A stretch of DNA of 64,000 nt from CAWBAT01 sp963810905 (lineage in GTDB: Bacteria; Acidobacteriota; Terriglobia; Versatilivoradales; Versatilivoraceae): contig CAWEPG010000013.1 in NCBI GenBank assembly GCA_963810905.1, positions 1-64,000 of the forward strand, written 5' to 3'. Position 1 is the stretch's first letter, and every line of letters begins with the position of its first letter. The notes beneath the pieces are model-generated. The model did not search any database, had not been told where the DNA came from, and saw only the letters and a program-made list of their open reading frames with translations. The translations under genes were made by a program, and so were the position numbers. This document shows, in pieces, positions 46,033-55,669 of the stretch.

Positions 46033-47580
46033 TTACAAAACGCTCAGAAAGGCAACCAGATCCTTTTCCTCCTGTGGGGTTAGGGCTAGGCCAAAGCGTT
46101 TTTCATAAAAATGCACAACATCCAACAGTGTTTGAGCCGAGCCGTTGTGGAAGAACGGGGATCGGGCGGAGAGACCGCGCAGAATTGGCCCCTTGATCTT
46201 GCCGACGTGGGCAAACTTGCCGTCAATCAAAGCTTGGCCAAGGTCGGTTGTTGTCTCGCAGTTGCTAGTTGCTAGACCGGTGTTTGGATTCAATTCGCAC
46301 ACGGTTATCTGTGGTAGGTAGCTCACGTCGAGGCCCCCCAAGTTAACAGAAGGGTTAGAAGGATCGAGGTCGCCAGTCCCTATGTTCAACGGTGTGGGGA
46401 AGGAATGGTTGCCCACATTCGCTGTGTCGTGGCATGTGCCGCAGGTTCCCTGAAGCGAAGGAATCCCGCCGACAACCAAGCCCCCGGTCAATGCATCGTC
46501 ATTTATGCCGGCCACGTCGGTAATGTTGATGGGTTTGGAATTGAAAATGGTCTGCCCGCGCGCGACCGATGCTCGGTAATCGTAAGAGGGTAGTGAGTCC
46601 CAAGCGTTGTACGCGTTGAAAATCTTGGGGGTGAACTGCCGGTCTCCCGGCGTCACAAGACCACCCGGTTGTTCAAGTGCAGGGATTAGAAAGTTGACGC
46701 TGGAGTTAATGCTGATGAAGAAAGGCTGGGCCACCAGCGGAACGGGACCTCCATTCGCGCCCAACGCGTTCAGCATGCCGGTGGTGCGGCCGATTGCCTG
46801 CGCAGTAAATAGTGCCGCCTCAAAATTCACGATCTGCTGTTGTTCCTCAGGAGTTGGCCTCGTCCCATCCCCTTGCGCGTGGCCGATGGTGGCGTCCAGG
46901 GATTGGTGCGCCAGATCGTTTGCAAGCGAAGTCGGATAGTTTGAGTAGAGGATCTTGGTTGTGCCGGTAGCCGCCGATGATTCCCGCCCGTCCCACATTA
47001 CCGTGCTTAAGAAGCGGAGGTTGGTGGTCGGCAACGGCCGACGGTACATCGAAATCACATTGGTTTCGTTGCAACCGTACTGGTTGTACACGCTAACGAC
47101 CTGGTAGTCCGGATTAGCGGGAACCTGGATACCGATGCGGATCAGGCCTCGTGTCCGCAGCAGACTATAAGCCTTGTAACGTCCTTGAATGGTGGAGACA
47201 TCAATATCATGGTTGCAATTGGAGCCGTCCACTGGGCGGAAAATGGGGTCCTGCCCGTCACTTTTGAAAAAGCGCAGCTGGACGTTGGTTGCTGAAACTG
47301 ACATGCCATCGCTCGGCTGGTGACATGACCCACACGTGCGGCCGTTGGTGCCAAGGGTTTGGAAAAATGGTCCGGCCAGATCGATCCCGCCACCGGTTGT
47401 GCTGTAGGTTTGGGAGGCGCCGCCCGGGTTCAAGAAAAAAAACCCGTTGGGAATGAAGGAGGAAAGGTCTTGCTTTCCATCTGCTACGGCAATGACCTTC
47501 AGCGTAGCAATAGCCAGAAGAGAGGCAATGATAATGCGGCCTCCGTAGTGGCACATTAGGGAATCCATCTTGATCTTCAT
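46033..47580 (-). CDS. Di-heme cytochrome c peroxidase/MauG-like protein
   Basis: A 515-residue exported protein. An N-terminal hydrophobic segment (RIIIASLLAIATLKVIAV) is a signal peptide. Two heme c sites are present, CGSCH (residues 83-87) and CGTCH (about 380), with the C-terminal GPILRGLSARSPFFHNGSAQ typical of the CcpA/MauG family. Inserts make it longer than classic peroxidases (about 330). It probably acts in the periplasm on peroxide or in an oxidative maturation; the substrate is not known. It lies downstream of the Ser/Thr kinase gene in the same direction with a gap of about 50 bases. Confidence 0.9.
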   Translation of the reverse strand: MKIKMDSLMCHYGGRIIIASLLAIATLKVIAVADGKQDLSSFIPNGFFFLNPGGASQTYSTTGGGIDLAGPFFQTLGTNGRTCGSCHQPSDGMSVSATNVQLRFFKSDGQDPIFRPVDGSNCNHDIDVSTIQGRYKAYSLLRTRGLIRIGIQVPANPDYQVVSVYNQYGCNETNVISMYRRPLPTTNLRFLSTVMWDGRESSAATGTTKILYSNYPTSLANDLAHQSLDATIGHAQGDGTRPTPEEQQQIVNFEAALFTAQAIGRTTGMLNALGANGGPVPLVAQPFFISINSSVNFLIPALEQPGGLVTPGDRQFTPKIFNAYNAWDSLPSYDYRASVARGQTIFNSKPINITDVAGINDDALTGGLVVGGIPSLQGTCGTCHDTANVGNHSFPTPLNIGTGDLDPSNPSVNLGGLDVSYLPQITVCELNPNTGLATSNCETTTDLGQALIDGKFAHVGKIKGPILRGLSARSPFFHNGSAQTLLDVVHFYEKRFGLALTPQEEKDLVAFLSVL

Positions 47581-47628
47581 CGGCGTTCTCCTTTTACCTT
47601 AATCATTCGGAAACGGGGCGAGAAACGG

Positions 47629-50382
47629 CTAACGTGAGGGAGAATTTCTTGAAGATTTTTGTGACGCCTGGGCTACCAGGCGGGCGGCAAGGTCACGTCG
47701 CTTGCGGTCATAGACACTGGAGGTACCCACCTGCTTCCAGCGCTCCCACAGATCCAGGCTCTTCTGGTACCAAATCCAGGCTTGCTTCCAATCCGAGCGG
47801 CTGGCAGAGAGATCACCGAAGCCCTGGTAGCAGTCAGCAATGTCTCGCAAGAGCGTGAGTTTGCGCGGATTCTCCTGGTAGAGCGGCTCCAGAAACTCCA
47901 ACGACCGCTGGAGATCCCGGTCGGCTCCGTCGCTATCGCCTATCCTTAGCCGGTGTGCCGCCAGGGTGTGCAGGGCGACTCCCAAAAGTTGTTGGAAGGC
48001 CACGCGGCCCGGATCCAGTTTGGCCAGCCCGTCCAGGATTTCGACCGCTCTTTGCAACTCCGCCAGCCCCTCGCCGCGTTTGCCGAGCCTGCCCAGAACC
48101 CAGGCGAAGCCAACCCGGTTAAACGCCTGCCAGTACAGGGCCTCCCGATCCTGCTTGCTGGAACTATGGAAGGAACTGCTCAGGGCCAGCGAGCGCCGGT
48201 ACAATTGCTCGGCGCGGTGGGGATCGGACTCGCGGCGAACGGCAGCCAACTCCGCCATCGCCTCGCTTAGGTCGAAGAGGGCCCGCAGGTTATTCGGATC
48301 AGCCGCCAAAAGTTGCTTACAATCGCCCAATCCCCTTTGCAACCAGCCCGTGGCGGCCTTGCGATCCCCCAGGTTCAAGTACTGGGGATGGCCGGTCACC
48401 ACGCCGACACGCTCCCAAGAGATGCCCCGCTCCCGCCGCCAAATCGCGTTCTCGGGTTGTTCTTCCAAAAGTTGTTCGATGATCCGAAGAGCGCCGAACT
48501 CATTGTCGAGAGCCTGAGAGAGGTCACCAGCCTGCCACAAGACGTCACTCCATCGGCCCACTGCAATCGCTAGGAAATGTCTGCTTTCGGAACTTGGTTG
48601 AGCAGTTACCCATTCGCGGGCAATTTCCAGGGAACGCCGAAGGGGCTCGCGGGCCCTTTGGGCATCCAGAGCCACATCAACGTCACCAAAAAATCCGTAA
48701 GCCTCGGCGCGAACTTGGTAACCCGGATCTCCCGTCTTGGCAGGGATCGATTCGGCGACTTGCACTGCCAGGCGAAAATCCTCCAGGCCCTCCGACGTAT
48801 GGCCCAGCCCCACAAATTGAGCGGTGCCCATTTTGGAATAACTGCGGGCCAAGATCTCTAGCGCGGGCCGCGACGACCCGACCTTCCGGGAAATGGCCAC
48901 CGCCTTGCCATAGCTCTCGAGCGCCGCGTCGGGGTGGCCCAGGTTGGAGAACTCAGAGTTACCTTGCACGTCCCCCACTTTTTCATATGCCGCCGCCAGT
49001 TCCAACTGGAGCGCCGGATCATCCTGCGCTTCCGCCGCCAGGCTGTCTAGATACTCGAGGGAGGTTTTCACCAGCAACTCCCGAGCCTTGGTTGATCCGG
49101 CCAGGTTTTCGATTTCCGGGTTTAGATCGAATAACACAGTGTTCGCCAGTTTTTGAACTTGCCGGAATCGATACTCGGCACGGCGGGCCTGGCGGTTAAC
49201 CGCGACCACGCCAGTGACCAGCCCGATCGCAGCCAACACGGCCACAGCCACCCCCAGCTTATTCCGGCAAATAAATTTGTTTGCACGGTAGCCCAGCGTA
49301 TCCTGGCGCGCCCGCACCGGCCTGGCTTCCAGATACCGGCGGATGTCTTCGGAAAATTGTTCTACCGAGGCATAGCGCCGTTGCGGCTCCTTGCGCAGCG
49401 CCAATAACACGATGTTATCCAGGTCCCGGTCCAAGTGCTGGTTCCACGCAGTGGGCTTTTTGGGCTCTTCCTGGCAGATAGCCCGCTCGAGGGCCCCTGA
49501 AGAGGAGGTTTCCAAGTGATAGGGGCGATGGCCGGTCAACAACTCATAGAGCACCACTCCCAGGGAGTAAACATCGGTGGCGGTCGTAACGGGCTCGCCA
49601 AGCACCTGCTCGGGACTGGCGTAATCCGGCGTCATCAGGCGTGCGCCTGCGGCTGTCAAAGTCATGCTCAGGCCTGCCGAATCCGCATCCAGAAGTTTGG
49701 CAATTCCGAAATCCAGCAATTTGGGCGACCCATCCGCTGTGACCAGGATGTTGCTGGGCTTCAGGTCCCGGTGCACGACCAGGTTCTGGTGCGCATACTG
49801 TACTGCGGCACACACGGAGCGAAACAACTCGAGGCGCTGACGAAGGGAAAGTGGCGCGGCATATTCAAGCAGTGGTTTGCCGTCCACATATTCCATCACG
49901 AAGTAGGGTAAACCGCTCTCCGTGGCGCCACCATCCAGCAGGCGGGCGATGTTGGGATGTTGCAGGCCAGCTAAGATTTGCCGTTCGGTGCGAAAACGGT
50001 TGAGAGCGGCTTCGGTATCGGTGCCGCGCTTCAGGACTTTAAGAGCCACTTCCATATGGAATTCATCTTCACGCACGGCTCGATAAACCGAACCCATGCC
50101 CCCTTTGCCGATCAGACCCGTAATCGAGTAGCGGTCAATGCGCTTTCCGATGAGTTCCCCGCCGTCATCCCGTTCCTTGGGAAGTCCCTCAACAGCCTGC
50201 GCGACGGCGACTCGCAGGAACTCGTCCCGCTGCGCATCGGCAGCCAGCAGAGACTCGACTTCACGGCGCAAATCCTGATCTCCGGCGCACGCGCGGTCCA
50301 GAAAAGCGGCCCGCTCATCGATTGTTAAGTCAGCCACTTCATGGAAGATGTCTTCGATGCGAGCCCAGTGCTTGTCTTCCAC
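47629..50382 (-). CDS. Membrane Ser/Thr protein kinase with TPR-type sensor domain
   Basis: A 917-residue protein. A short N-terminal segment (WARIEDIFHEVADLTIDERA) typical of acidobacterial kinases precedes the kinase domain (about 85-350): IGKGGMGSVYRAV (P-loop), VALKVLKRG, the catalytic VVHRDLKPSNIL, LLDFGIAKLL and TPDYASPEQVLG. One transmembrane helix (LGVAVAVLAAIGLVTGVVAV, about 375) leads to a periplasmic region of about 500 residues with many TPR-like helical repeats. The kinase would phosphorylate cytosolic targets on an external or protein-binding cue. The ECF sigma gene lies eight bases upstream, so they are one operon. Confidence 0.94.
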   Translation of the reverse strand: MEDKHWARIEDIFHEVADLTIDERAAFLDRACAGDQDLRREVESLLAADAQRDEFLRVAVAQAVEGLPKERDDGGELIGKRIDRYSITGLIGKGGMGSVYRAVREDEFHMEVALKVLKRGTDTEAALNRFRTERQILAGLQHPNIARLLDGGATESGLPYFVMEYVDGKPLLEYAAPLSLRQRLELFRSVCAAVQYAHQNLVVHRDLKPSNILVTADGSPKLLDFGIAKLLDADSAGLSMTLTAAGARLMTPDYASPEQVLGEPVTTATDVYSLGVVLYELLTGHRPYHLETSSSGALERAICQEEPKKPTAWNQHLDRDLDNIVLLALRKEPQRRYASVEQFSEDIRRYLEARPVRARQDTLGYRANKFICRNKLGVAVAVLAAIGLVTGVVAVNRQARRAEYRFRQVQKLANTVLFDLNPEIENLAGSTKARELLVKTSLEYLDSLAAEAQDDPALQLELAAAYEKVGDVQGNSEFSNLGHPDAALESYGKAVAISRKVGSSRPALEILARSYSKMGTAQFVGLGHTSEGLEDFRLAVQVAESIPAKTGDPGYQVRAEAYGFFGDVDVALDAQRAREPLRRSLEIAREWVTAQPSSESRHFLAIAVGRWSDVLWQAGDLSQALDNEFGALRIIEQLLEEQPENAIWRRERGISWERVGVVTGHPQYLNLGDRKAATGWLQRGLGDCKQLLAADPNNLRALFDLSEAMAELAAVRRESDPHRAEQLYRRSLALSSSFHSSSKQDREALYWQAFNRVGFAWVLGRLGKRGEGLAELQRAVEILDGLAKLDPGRVAFQQLLGVALHTLAAHRLRIGDSDGADRDLQRSLEFLEPLYQENPRKLTLLRDIADCYQGFGDLSASRSDWKQAWIWYQKSLDLWERWKQVGTSSVYDRKRRDLAARLVAQASQKSSRNSPSR

Positions 50383-50390
50383 GGAACCTC

Positions 50391-50981
50391 CTAACCCTTA
50401 TTACCACTGAGATAACGCCTGAGCCAGGCCTCAGCCAGGCGCAGGTCGCGCTTCACCGTGGGAACCGTGAGACCCAGCGCAGTCGCGATTTCCTCGCGGT
50501 TCATACCCCCAAAATAACGCAACTCGACGACCTTGGCTTTGCGCTCATCGAACTCGGCCAGCCGGCTCAAGGCCTCGTCCACCTCGAGCACGTCAGGCTC
50601 GGGACCGGCAGTGAAAGCTTCCGTTTCCTGCAGAGTGATGGCGCCCGCCTCCCCACCGCGCTTGGCAGCATGGCGAGAGCGAGCATGGTCCACCAAGACC
50701 AGGCGCATTAGCCGGGCGGCGATCCCAAAGAAATGCGAGCGGTTTTCCCACTTGACGGACTGGGGGCGATCGATTAGGCGAAGATAGACCTCATTGATCA
50801 GCTCGGTTGGTTGAAGCGTGTGGTGGCGGTAGCTTCGGCTCAGGTAACTTCGCGCTAGCGCATGGAGTTCGCGGTAAACACGCGGCGTAAGCTCATCGAG
50901 TACAGAGCGGTTTCCGTCTCCCCACTCGATAAGCAACTGTGTGATTGAGCGTGGGCCAGTCATAGATACTTGATCTAACAC
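50391..50981 (-). CDS. ECF sigma factor (sigma70-ECF, acidobacterial type)
   Basis: A 196-residue ECF-type sigma factor. Region 2 is RSYLSRSYRHHTLQPTELIN, EVYLRLIDRP, WENRSHFFGIAARLMRLVLV with DHARSRHAAKRGG. Region 4 is FDERKAKVVELRYFGGMNRE and EIATALGLTVPTVKRDLRLA. This is the branch commonly placed directly before TPR-linked Ser/Thr kinases in Acidobacteria and Planctomycetes, as here. No anti-sigma factor is nearby, so control by the kinase is plausible (inference). The start could be either of two close methionines (residues 1 and 7). Confidence 0.93.
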   Translation of the reverse strand: MLDQVSMTGPRSITQLLIEWGDGNRSVLDELTPRVYRELHALARSYLSRSYRHHTLQPTELINEVYLRLIDRPQSVKWENRSHFFGIAARLMRLVLVDHARSRHAAKRGGEAGAITLQETEAFTAGPEPDVLEVDEALSRLAEFDERKAKVVELRYFGGMNREEIATALGLTVPTVKRDLRLAEAWLRRYLSGNKG

Positions 50982-51467
50982 TAGGTTCCGTGAGTCGGTA
51001 AGAATAACGTCTGAACGGAAGAAATCAAGATAGGAATATCTTACAATGAATTGAACAAGGCAATGAGAGATGTTTTGGAGAACCTTGTCCTGGTAACCAG
51101 CCGCAGGACAAATGGAAGTTTAGCGGGGCGTCCGGCTGGCCAAAACTTCAAAAACCTTCGGAAATGGGAGCGTTGAGCATCGCGGCTATCAACATGGATC
51201 ACGAGTGGCCCGCAAAGGAGCCAGAGCGCACAACTGTCACGACACAGGCCCACGATAATCGCGGAAAGCGCGTCAATCGTGGCCGCCATCTCTAGTCCTT
51301 AAAAATCCCCTTTCGATTCTTGCGTTTGCAGTTTGTATCTACAAATTGGAGGCGTTTTGTAAGATAATATGGGGTGCGGAGCCTCTACTTGAATCAGAGA
51401 GGGGACTTTGCTGAGAAGTTGCTTGACAGCACTAATAAAAACGACAAGAATAAGGAGCGTATCCATC
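50982..51467. other. Gene-free gap before panB
   Basis: No credible gene is seen in these 486 bases between the divergent sigma-factor gene and panB. A TTGACA word lies at 51423, close to the panB start, and TAAGGAG serves as its ribosome site at 51451. Confidence 0.4.
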
Positions 51468-52319
51468 ATGAGCGCTACCGCTAATTCCCCGCAGGAAAAG
51501 ATTACTCTTCCAAAGCTACTCGCCAGAAAAGCTGAAAAAAAGAAAATCATCTGCCTTACGGCCGCAGATTATCCTTTTGCCCGCCTGATTGACGAAGCTG
51601 GAATCGATTTGATTCTGGTGGGCGACTCTCTGGCCATGACTCGACTCGGGTATTCCACGACCGTTCCAGTCAGCATGACGGAGATGATCATCCACCTTCA
51701 AGCTGTGCGGCGCGCTGTTCAGCGCGCTTTCCTCGTGGCCGACATGCCTTTCGGTTCTTACCATGTCGGTCAGAAGGCCGCCATGCAAAATGCCGTCCGA
51801 CTGGTCAAAGAAGGGGGAGCAGAAGCCATCAAGCTGGAAGGAGGACGAAAACGTGCCCGGCTGGTTCAGCGGCTCGTCGAAGCCGAGATTCCCGTCATGG
51901 GCCATATCGGGTTGACTCCGCAATCAGTCCATGCCATGGGAGGATACAAGGTCCAGGGAAAAACTCCGGAACAAGCCCAGGAATTGATTGACGACGCCCT
52001 CACCTTGCAAGAGATTGGCGTGTTCTCCATAGTGTTGGAGGGGATTCCTCAGGAATTGGCAAAGGAGATTACCACCACGCTGCGCATCCCCACTATCGGC
52101 ATCGGCGCCGGCCTGCACTGTGACGGGCAGATCCTGGTTACCGAGGATCTGCTGGGCTTGACTTTCACGAAGACTCCTAAGTTCGTCAGACGTTATGCCA
52201 ACTTGCAGGAAATCATTCGAGAGGCCTTACACCACTTCGCTGAAGATTGCCGCGATGGGAAATTCCCTTCCCCAGCGGAATCTTATTCTCTGGATTCGAT
52301 AAAAGCCTCAGCGCGATAA
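51468..52319 (+). CDS. panB: 3-methyl-2-oxobutanoate hydroxymethyltransferase
   Basis: A 283-residue PanB, first enzyme of pantothenate synthesis, which transfers a hydroxymethyl group from methylene-tetrahydrofolate to 2-oxoisovalerate. Marks are ICLTAADYPFARLIDEAGID, LILVGDSLAMTRLGY (Mg2+ ligands), VADMPFGSY, AIKLEGG, VMGHIGLTPQSVHAMGGYKV and GIGAGLHCDGQILVTEDLLG. The start at 51468 is chosen for the TAAGGAG upstream; the open frame extends further without a site. panC follows after nine bases. Confidence 0.97.
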   Translation: MSATANSPQEKITLPKLLARKAEKKKIICLTAADYPFARLIDEAGIDLILVGDSLAMTRLGYSTTVPVSMTEMIIHLQAVRRAVQRAFLVADMPFGSYHVGQKAAMQNAVRLVKEGGAEAIKLEGGRKRARLVQRLVEAEIPVMGHIGLTPQSVHAMGGYKVQGKTPEQAQELIDDALTLQEIGVFSIVLEGIPQELAKEITTTLRIPTIGIGAGLHCDGQILVTEDLLGLTFTKTPKFVRRYANLQEIIREALHHFAEDCRDGKFPSPAESYSLDSIKASAR

Positions 52320-52328
52320 GGGTCCTCC

Positions 52329-53185
52329 ATGGAACTGATCAAGACCATCCATGAATCGCGGGCACTGCGCGCCCAATGGCAGAATGAGCATCACCGTGTT
52401 TCGCTGGTGCCGACCATGGGGGCGTTACATGCCGGCCACTTGAGCCTGGTTCGTCGAGCCAGAGAATTGTCAGACCGGGTCGTCGTCTCCATTTTCGTCA
52501 ATCCCACCCAGTTTGGACCAAACGAAGATTTTCAACGCTACCCGCAGATCTTGGGACAAAGACTTGGATTTATTGAAAGAGACATCTTGTCGATGCCGTC
52601 TATGCTCCCGAAGTGTCCCAGGTCTATCCCCCCGGCTTCCGTACCTTTGTCACAGTGGAAGAATTGAGCCAGAAATTATGCGGGATCACACGCCCCGGCC
52701 ATTTCAGGGGCGTGACGACAATCGTCTGCAAGCTGTTGACGATTTGGCAGCCTGATGTAGCTCTCTTTGGCTGGAAAGACGCCCAACAGTGTATCTTGAT
52801 CCAGCGCATGGTCGAAGACCTCTCCTTACCCGTTGAGATCGTTCCCTGCCCGATCGTCCGTGAACCCGATGGCTTGGCGATGAGTTCGAGGAATAGCTAT
52901 CTCAGTCACGAGGAGAGATTGGCGGCGACGCGACTTTACCAATCTTTGCAATGGGCTAAGGAAGAAGTGAAACGAGGAGAAAAGTCTTCACGCCTTTTGC
53001 TCGATGGCGTCAAAGCCAAACTTCGTGCCGAACCGCTCATCAGACTGGATTATGCAGAGATCGTAAGTATCTGCGACCTCTCGCCTCTAGAAATCGTTGA
53101 TTCCTCTGCGATGTTAGCTCTCGCCGCCTTTTTGGGAACAACACGGCTCATCGATAACATCCTTTTGATGGCAGATGAGTCATGA
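52329..53185 (+). CDS. panC: Pantothenate synthetase (two frameshifts)
   Basis: PanC joins pantoate and beta-alanine with ATP; about 285 residues here. The opening frame has VSLVPTMGALHAGHLSLVRR and SIFVNPTQFGPNEDFQRYP. Two one-base shifts, near 52552 and 52590, carry the reading through DKDLDLLKETS to VDAVYAPEVSQVYPPGF. The rest is intact: RGVTTIVCKLLTIWQPDVAL, FGWKDAQQCILIQRM and REPDGLAMSSRNSYLSHEER. All substrate-binding parts exist, and panC follows panB, so read errors are more likely than loss of the gene. No panD is nearby. Confidence 0.93.
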
Positions 53186-53488
53186 TTGGTCGCTGATGAG
53201 ATGCCGTCATTAGTTTAAATCAGGGCATGAGACTCAACTCCCGATTCATTTGCTATTGCAAATTGGCGATTTGATATTTGATGCGGGCAGACCTCCCACC
53301 ATCGAAAATTCATTACGGGAAATCGAAGTGCATTGACTTGGGCGAGTTCCCCCTCACCCCCAGCCTCTCTCCCGCGTTAGGGCGAGGGGAGCCTAGTCCG
53401 CAAGGCCGCGTTCGTCGGCGTCGCAGAGCTCCGCCCTCCAAAGAAATGCAGGCCCTCTCAACCCTTCTCAGACGCGCCGAGCAACCTT
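53186..53488. other. Gap after panC with a GC-rich inverted repeat
   Basis: No gene is seen. Around 53350-53392 there is a CCCTCACCCC...GCGAGGGG-type imperfect palindrome like the dispersed repeats found in many draft genomes. Confidence 0.4.
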
Positions 53489-53987
53489 TCACGAAGCATT
53501 TCGTTTCATTCGTTTCAGAAGTTGAATTTGCCCGGCATGATAGATGTCGTGGAAAGCAATCCCCCGAATCAGAAATTCATTGCTACTTTGACTTCCCTTC
53601 GGTGCCAGATCAAGGTCATTCTCCTTGATTCCTGCCACAACCCTCCGCAGCTCCTGGTGAAGCTTATTCAAGGATTTTCAAATCCGCTTTCCAGGCTTTC
53701 TCCGAGATCTCAACAGGCCGGAGAAACCAGTTGCTCCCGGCGACGTCAAAGGATCCACGCTTTTTCCCCAGCAGCCTTCTAACGACAACATATTTCCAAT
53801 AGGCTGCATGCAAGGCAATTTCCCAAATGTTATGCCGGTTCTTGCCGGGGCGCCAGGCGGCATCCCGCGGAGAAATGCCTCGCAATGAGCCTTTCAAATT
53901 CGTTCCGTGCCATGCCCTCTTGTCATAAGCCTCGTCCATCATCTTCAAAAGGCCTTCTATTCGAATTGAATCTGCTGATGATTTCAT
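53489..53987 (-). CDS. DinB-superfamily protein (frameshifted)
   Basis: A four-helix DinB/YfiT-like protein of about 166 residues in two frames. The first has IEGLLKMMDEAYDKRAWHG, AAWRPGKNRHNIWEIALHAA and YWKYVVVRRLLGKK. After a shift near 53668 the second gives LNKLHQELRRVVAGIKE and the last helix FLIRGIAFHDIYHAGQIQLL. Metal-ligand histidines of the family are present (HNIWEIALHAAYWK and HDIYHAGQ). Family members act in thiol transfer or as metal-dependent hydrolases; the role here is unknown. Confidence 0.85.
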
Positions 53988-54210
53988 GAGCCTCTCTTCT
54001 CCAATTCGACGTTTTGCTCTCTTTTCTCCGCGGGATTTAATGTCCAGTTAACACCGTCGCCCTATCGGAGATTGGGATGGCCCAAGGACAGCGCTAGCTG
54101 TCTCTCCTTGGCCTGAAATTGGCTTGCTTTTTTCGGTTGCGAATCGATAGACTGGCACCTTGCCGTTCGGGTCGGCACGAGCGATTATTTTCGCATGAAA
54201 GGGTTTATAC

Positions 54211-54870
54211 ATGGCAAAGTTTAAGAGTCGGGAAGAGGCTGGCCGCGAGCTCGCCGGTCATCTGTCTCAATGGCAATCCTTCAATCCGATCATCTTGGGA
54301 ATTCCTCGAGGAGGACTGCCGGTTGCCGCTTCCGTTGCTCAGGCGTTCAAGCGCCCCTTCCTGCCCCTACCCATACGCCGTCTCGAAGTGCCTTGGGATA
54401 CCAAGATCGTTTTCGGATATGTCACTAATCAAGGAGAATTACACTTGAATCAGCCTTTAATTGGGCAAGTTCGGCTGACTGCCCCCGAAATTCAAAAGAT
54501 CGCCAAGCACGAACGTTTGAATCTCTTGAAGGAACTCAACACTTGGGGAACTACCCCTCTCCCGGCTTTGGAGAACCAATGCGCCTTGCTGATTGACGAC
54601 GGGATGCACACCGGCTGGACTCTGTTTAGCGCCATCGAAATGGTTAAGAACCTGGGCGTCCGCCAAACCCTCGTCGGCGTGCCCGTGAGCCATTTTCGCG
54701 CCAAACGCTTTATCAGCCACCATTGTGACGAAATTGCCTGTCTTCAGACTGAGGAGCTTCCTCTTTACGAAATCGGGAATTACTATGAGGATTTCGCTCC
54801 CGTCAGTGACGAGCAGATTCGAGCCCTGCTAAAATCGGCTCCTCCCAATCCCAAACAAACGGCCGCCTGA
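54211..54870 (+). CDS. Phosphoribosyltransferase-family protein
   Basis: A 219-residue protein of the type I phosphoribosyltransferase fold. It opens KFKSREEAGRELAGHLSQW and ILGIPRGGLPVAASVAQAF (the PPi loop) and has the PRPP loop CALLIDDGMHTGWTLFSAIE, in which the usual DDG-x-ATG-x-T appears as DDGMHTGWTL. The alteration of the second half of the loop leaves catalysis uncertain. Members often lie near stress or dienelactone-hydrolase genes and their substrate is unknown. It precedes the arginine cluster by 165 bases in the same direction but with a strong promoter between. Confidence 0.85.
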   Translation: MAKFKSREEAGRELAGHLSQWQSFNPIILGIPRGGLPVAASVAQAFKRPFLPLPIRRLEVPWDTKIVFGYVTNQGELHLNQPLIGQVRLTAPEIQKIAKHERLNLLKELNTWGTTPLPALENQCALLIDDGMHTGWTLFSAIEMVKNLGVRQTLVGVPVSHFRAKRFISHHCDEIACLQTEELPLYEIGNYYEDFAPVSDEQIRALLKSAPPNPKQTAA

Positions 54871-54977
54871 ATCGTGATGGAGCTGGCATTCTTCGTCACA
54901 GTGAAATCTCTTCCGAGTCCCTTGCAGTAGACAACCTTCCTTGGTAACGCTAGAGTTTTGGCTCCCACTTTTTCTGC

Positions 54978-55033
54978 TTGACAGACCGCGGAATAGATCT
55001 ATAATTATTCTTTTTTGTGAATAATTATTCATT
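54978..55033 (+). promoter_or_regulatory. Arginine-operon promoter with ARG boxes
   Basis: TTGACA at 54978 and TATAAT at 55000, 16 bases apart, are both perfect sigma-70 hexamers. A near-perfect ARG box, TGTGAATAATTATTCATT, lies at 55016-55033, and a second, weaker A/T-rich half-conserved box (TCTATAATTATTCTTT) overlaps the -10. ArgR bound here would block polymerase. The box runs up to the argR start, so the regulator is autoregulated. Confidence 0.88.
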
Positions 55034-55035
55034 CA

Positions 55036-55482
55036 ATGATGATCAAACACCGAAGACAGTCTAAAATTCTTTCCCTGGTGCAGTCGCGGCCGGTCTCTAG
55101 CCAGGCCGTGCTCGCGCATCAGCTTTCCGCGGAGGGGATTCATGTTACGCAGGCCACCTTGTCACGGGATTTGCATGAGCTCAATCTCGTGAAGACGGTG
55201 GAAGGGTACAAGCTTCCGGGACAGCTCTTGCCCAACACTGCCAATTCCCAGCTGCAACAGCAGACGATTGCCCAATTCATGACTGAAGCCCAAACAGCCG
55301 GGAACATGGTTGTGGTCAAGACCAATCCGGGCAATGCCCCTCCGGTCGCACGCAGCCTTGACAATATAGGCTGGAATGAAATTATTGGAACCGTGGCGGG
55401 CGATGACACAATCATTGTCGTGACAAAAGGATCTCTGGCGGCGCGAACGGTTCGGAAACGATTGTTAGAAATTAGCCGGTAA
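55036..55482 (+). CDS. argR: Arginine repressor
   Basis: A 148-residue ArgR. The winged-helix N-domain reads RRQSKILSLVQSRPVSSQAV and VTQATLSRDLHELNLVKTVE. The hexamerisation and arginine-binding C-domain has NPGNAPPVARSLDNIGWNEI and IGTVAGDDTIIVVTKGSLAA (the GDDT motif). It represses arginine synthesis when arginine is plentiful. Its gene opens the cluster under a promoter covered by an ARG box. The ATG is at 55036, or three bases on. Confidence 0.96.
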   Translation: MMIKHRRQSKILSLVQSRPVSSQAVLAHQLSAEGIHVTQATLSRDLHELNLVKTVEGYKLPGQLLPNTANSQLQQQTIAQFMTEAQTAGNMVVVKTNPGNAPPVARSLDNIGWNEIIGTVAGDDTIIVVTKGSLAARTVRKRLLEISR

Positions 55483-55669
55483 ACGAAAACGTTTGCGTGA
55501 ATAAGGCGCAGAGAGGATTCGCCGTGAGACGACGAATCACTCTCCCTTTCAATGAAGTTTGAGAGAACCAGTAACTGCGAATGAGCATTCCAATTTATTT
55601 AGTGTCATTTCATTTCTCAATACTAACGACAGGCAGAGGCGCCTGGCATTTCCGAGAGGAGTAACACCA

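Noticed and set aside
51041..51289. An 82-residue minus-strand frame before panB
   Set aside because: No ribosome site, no recognisable family, and composition like a chance frame.
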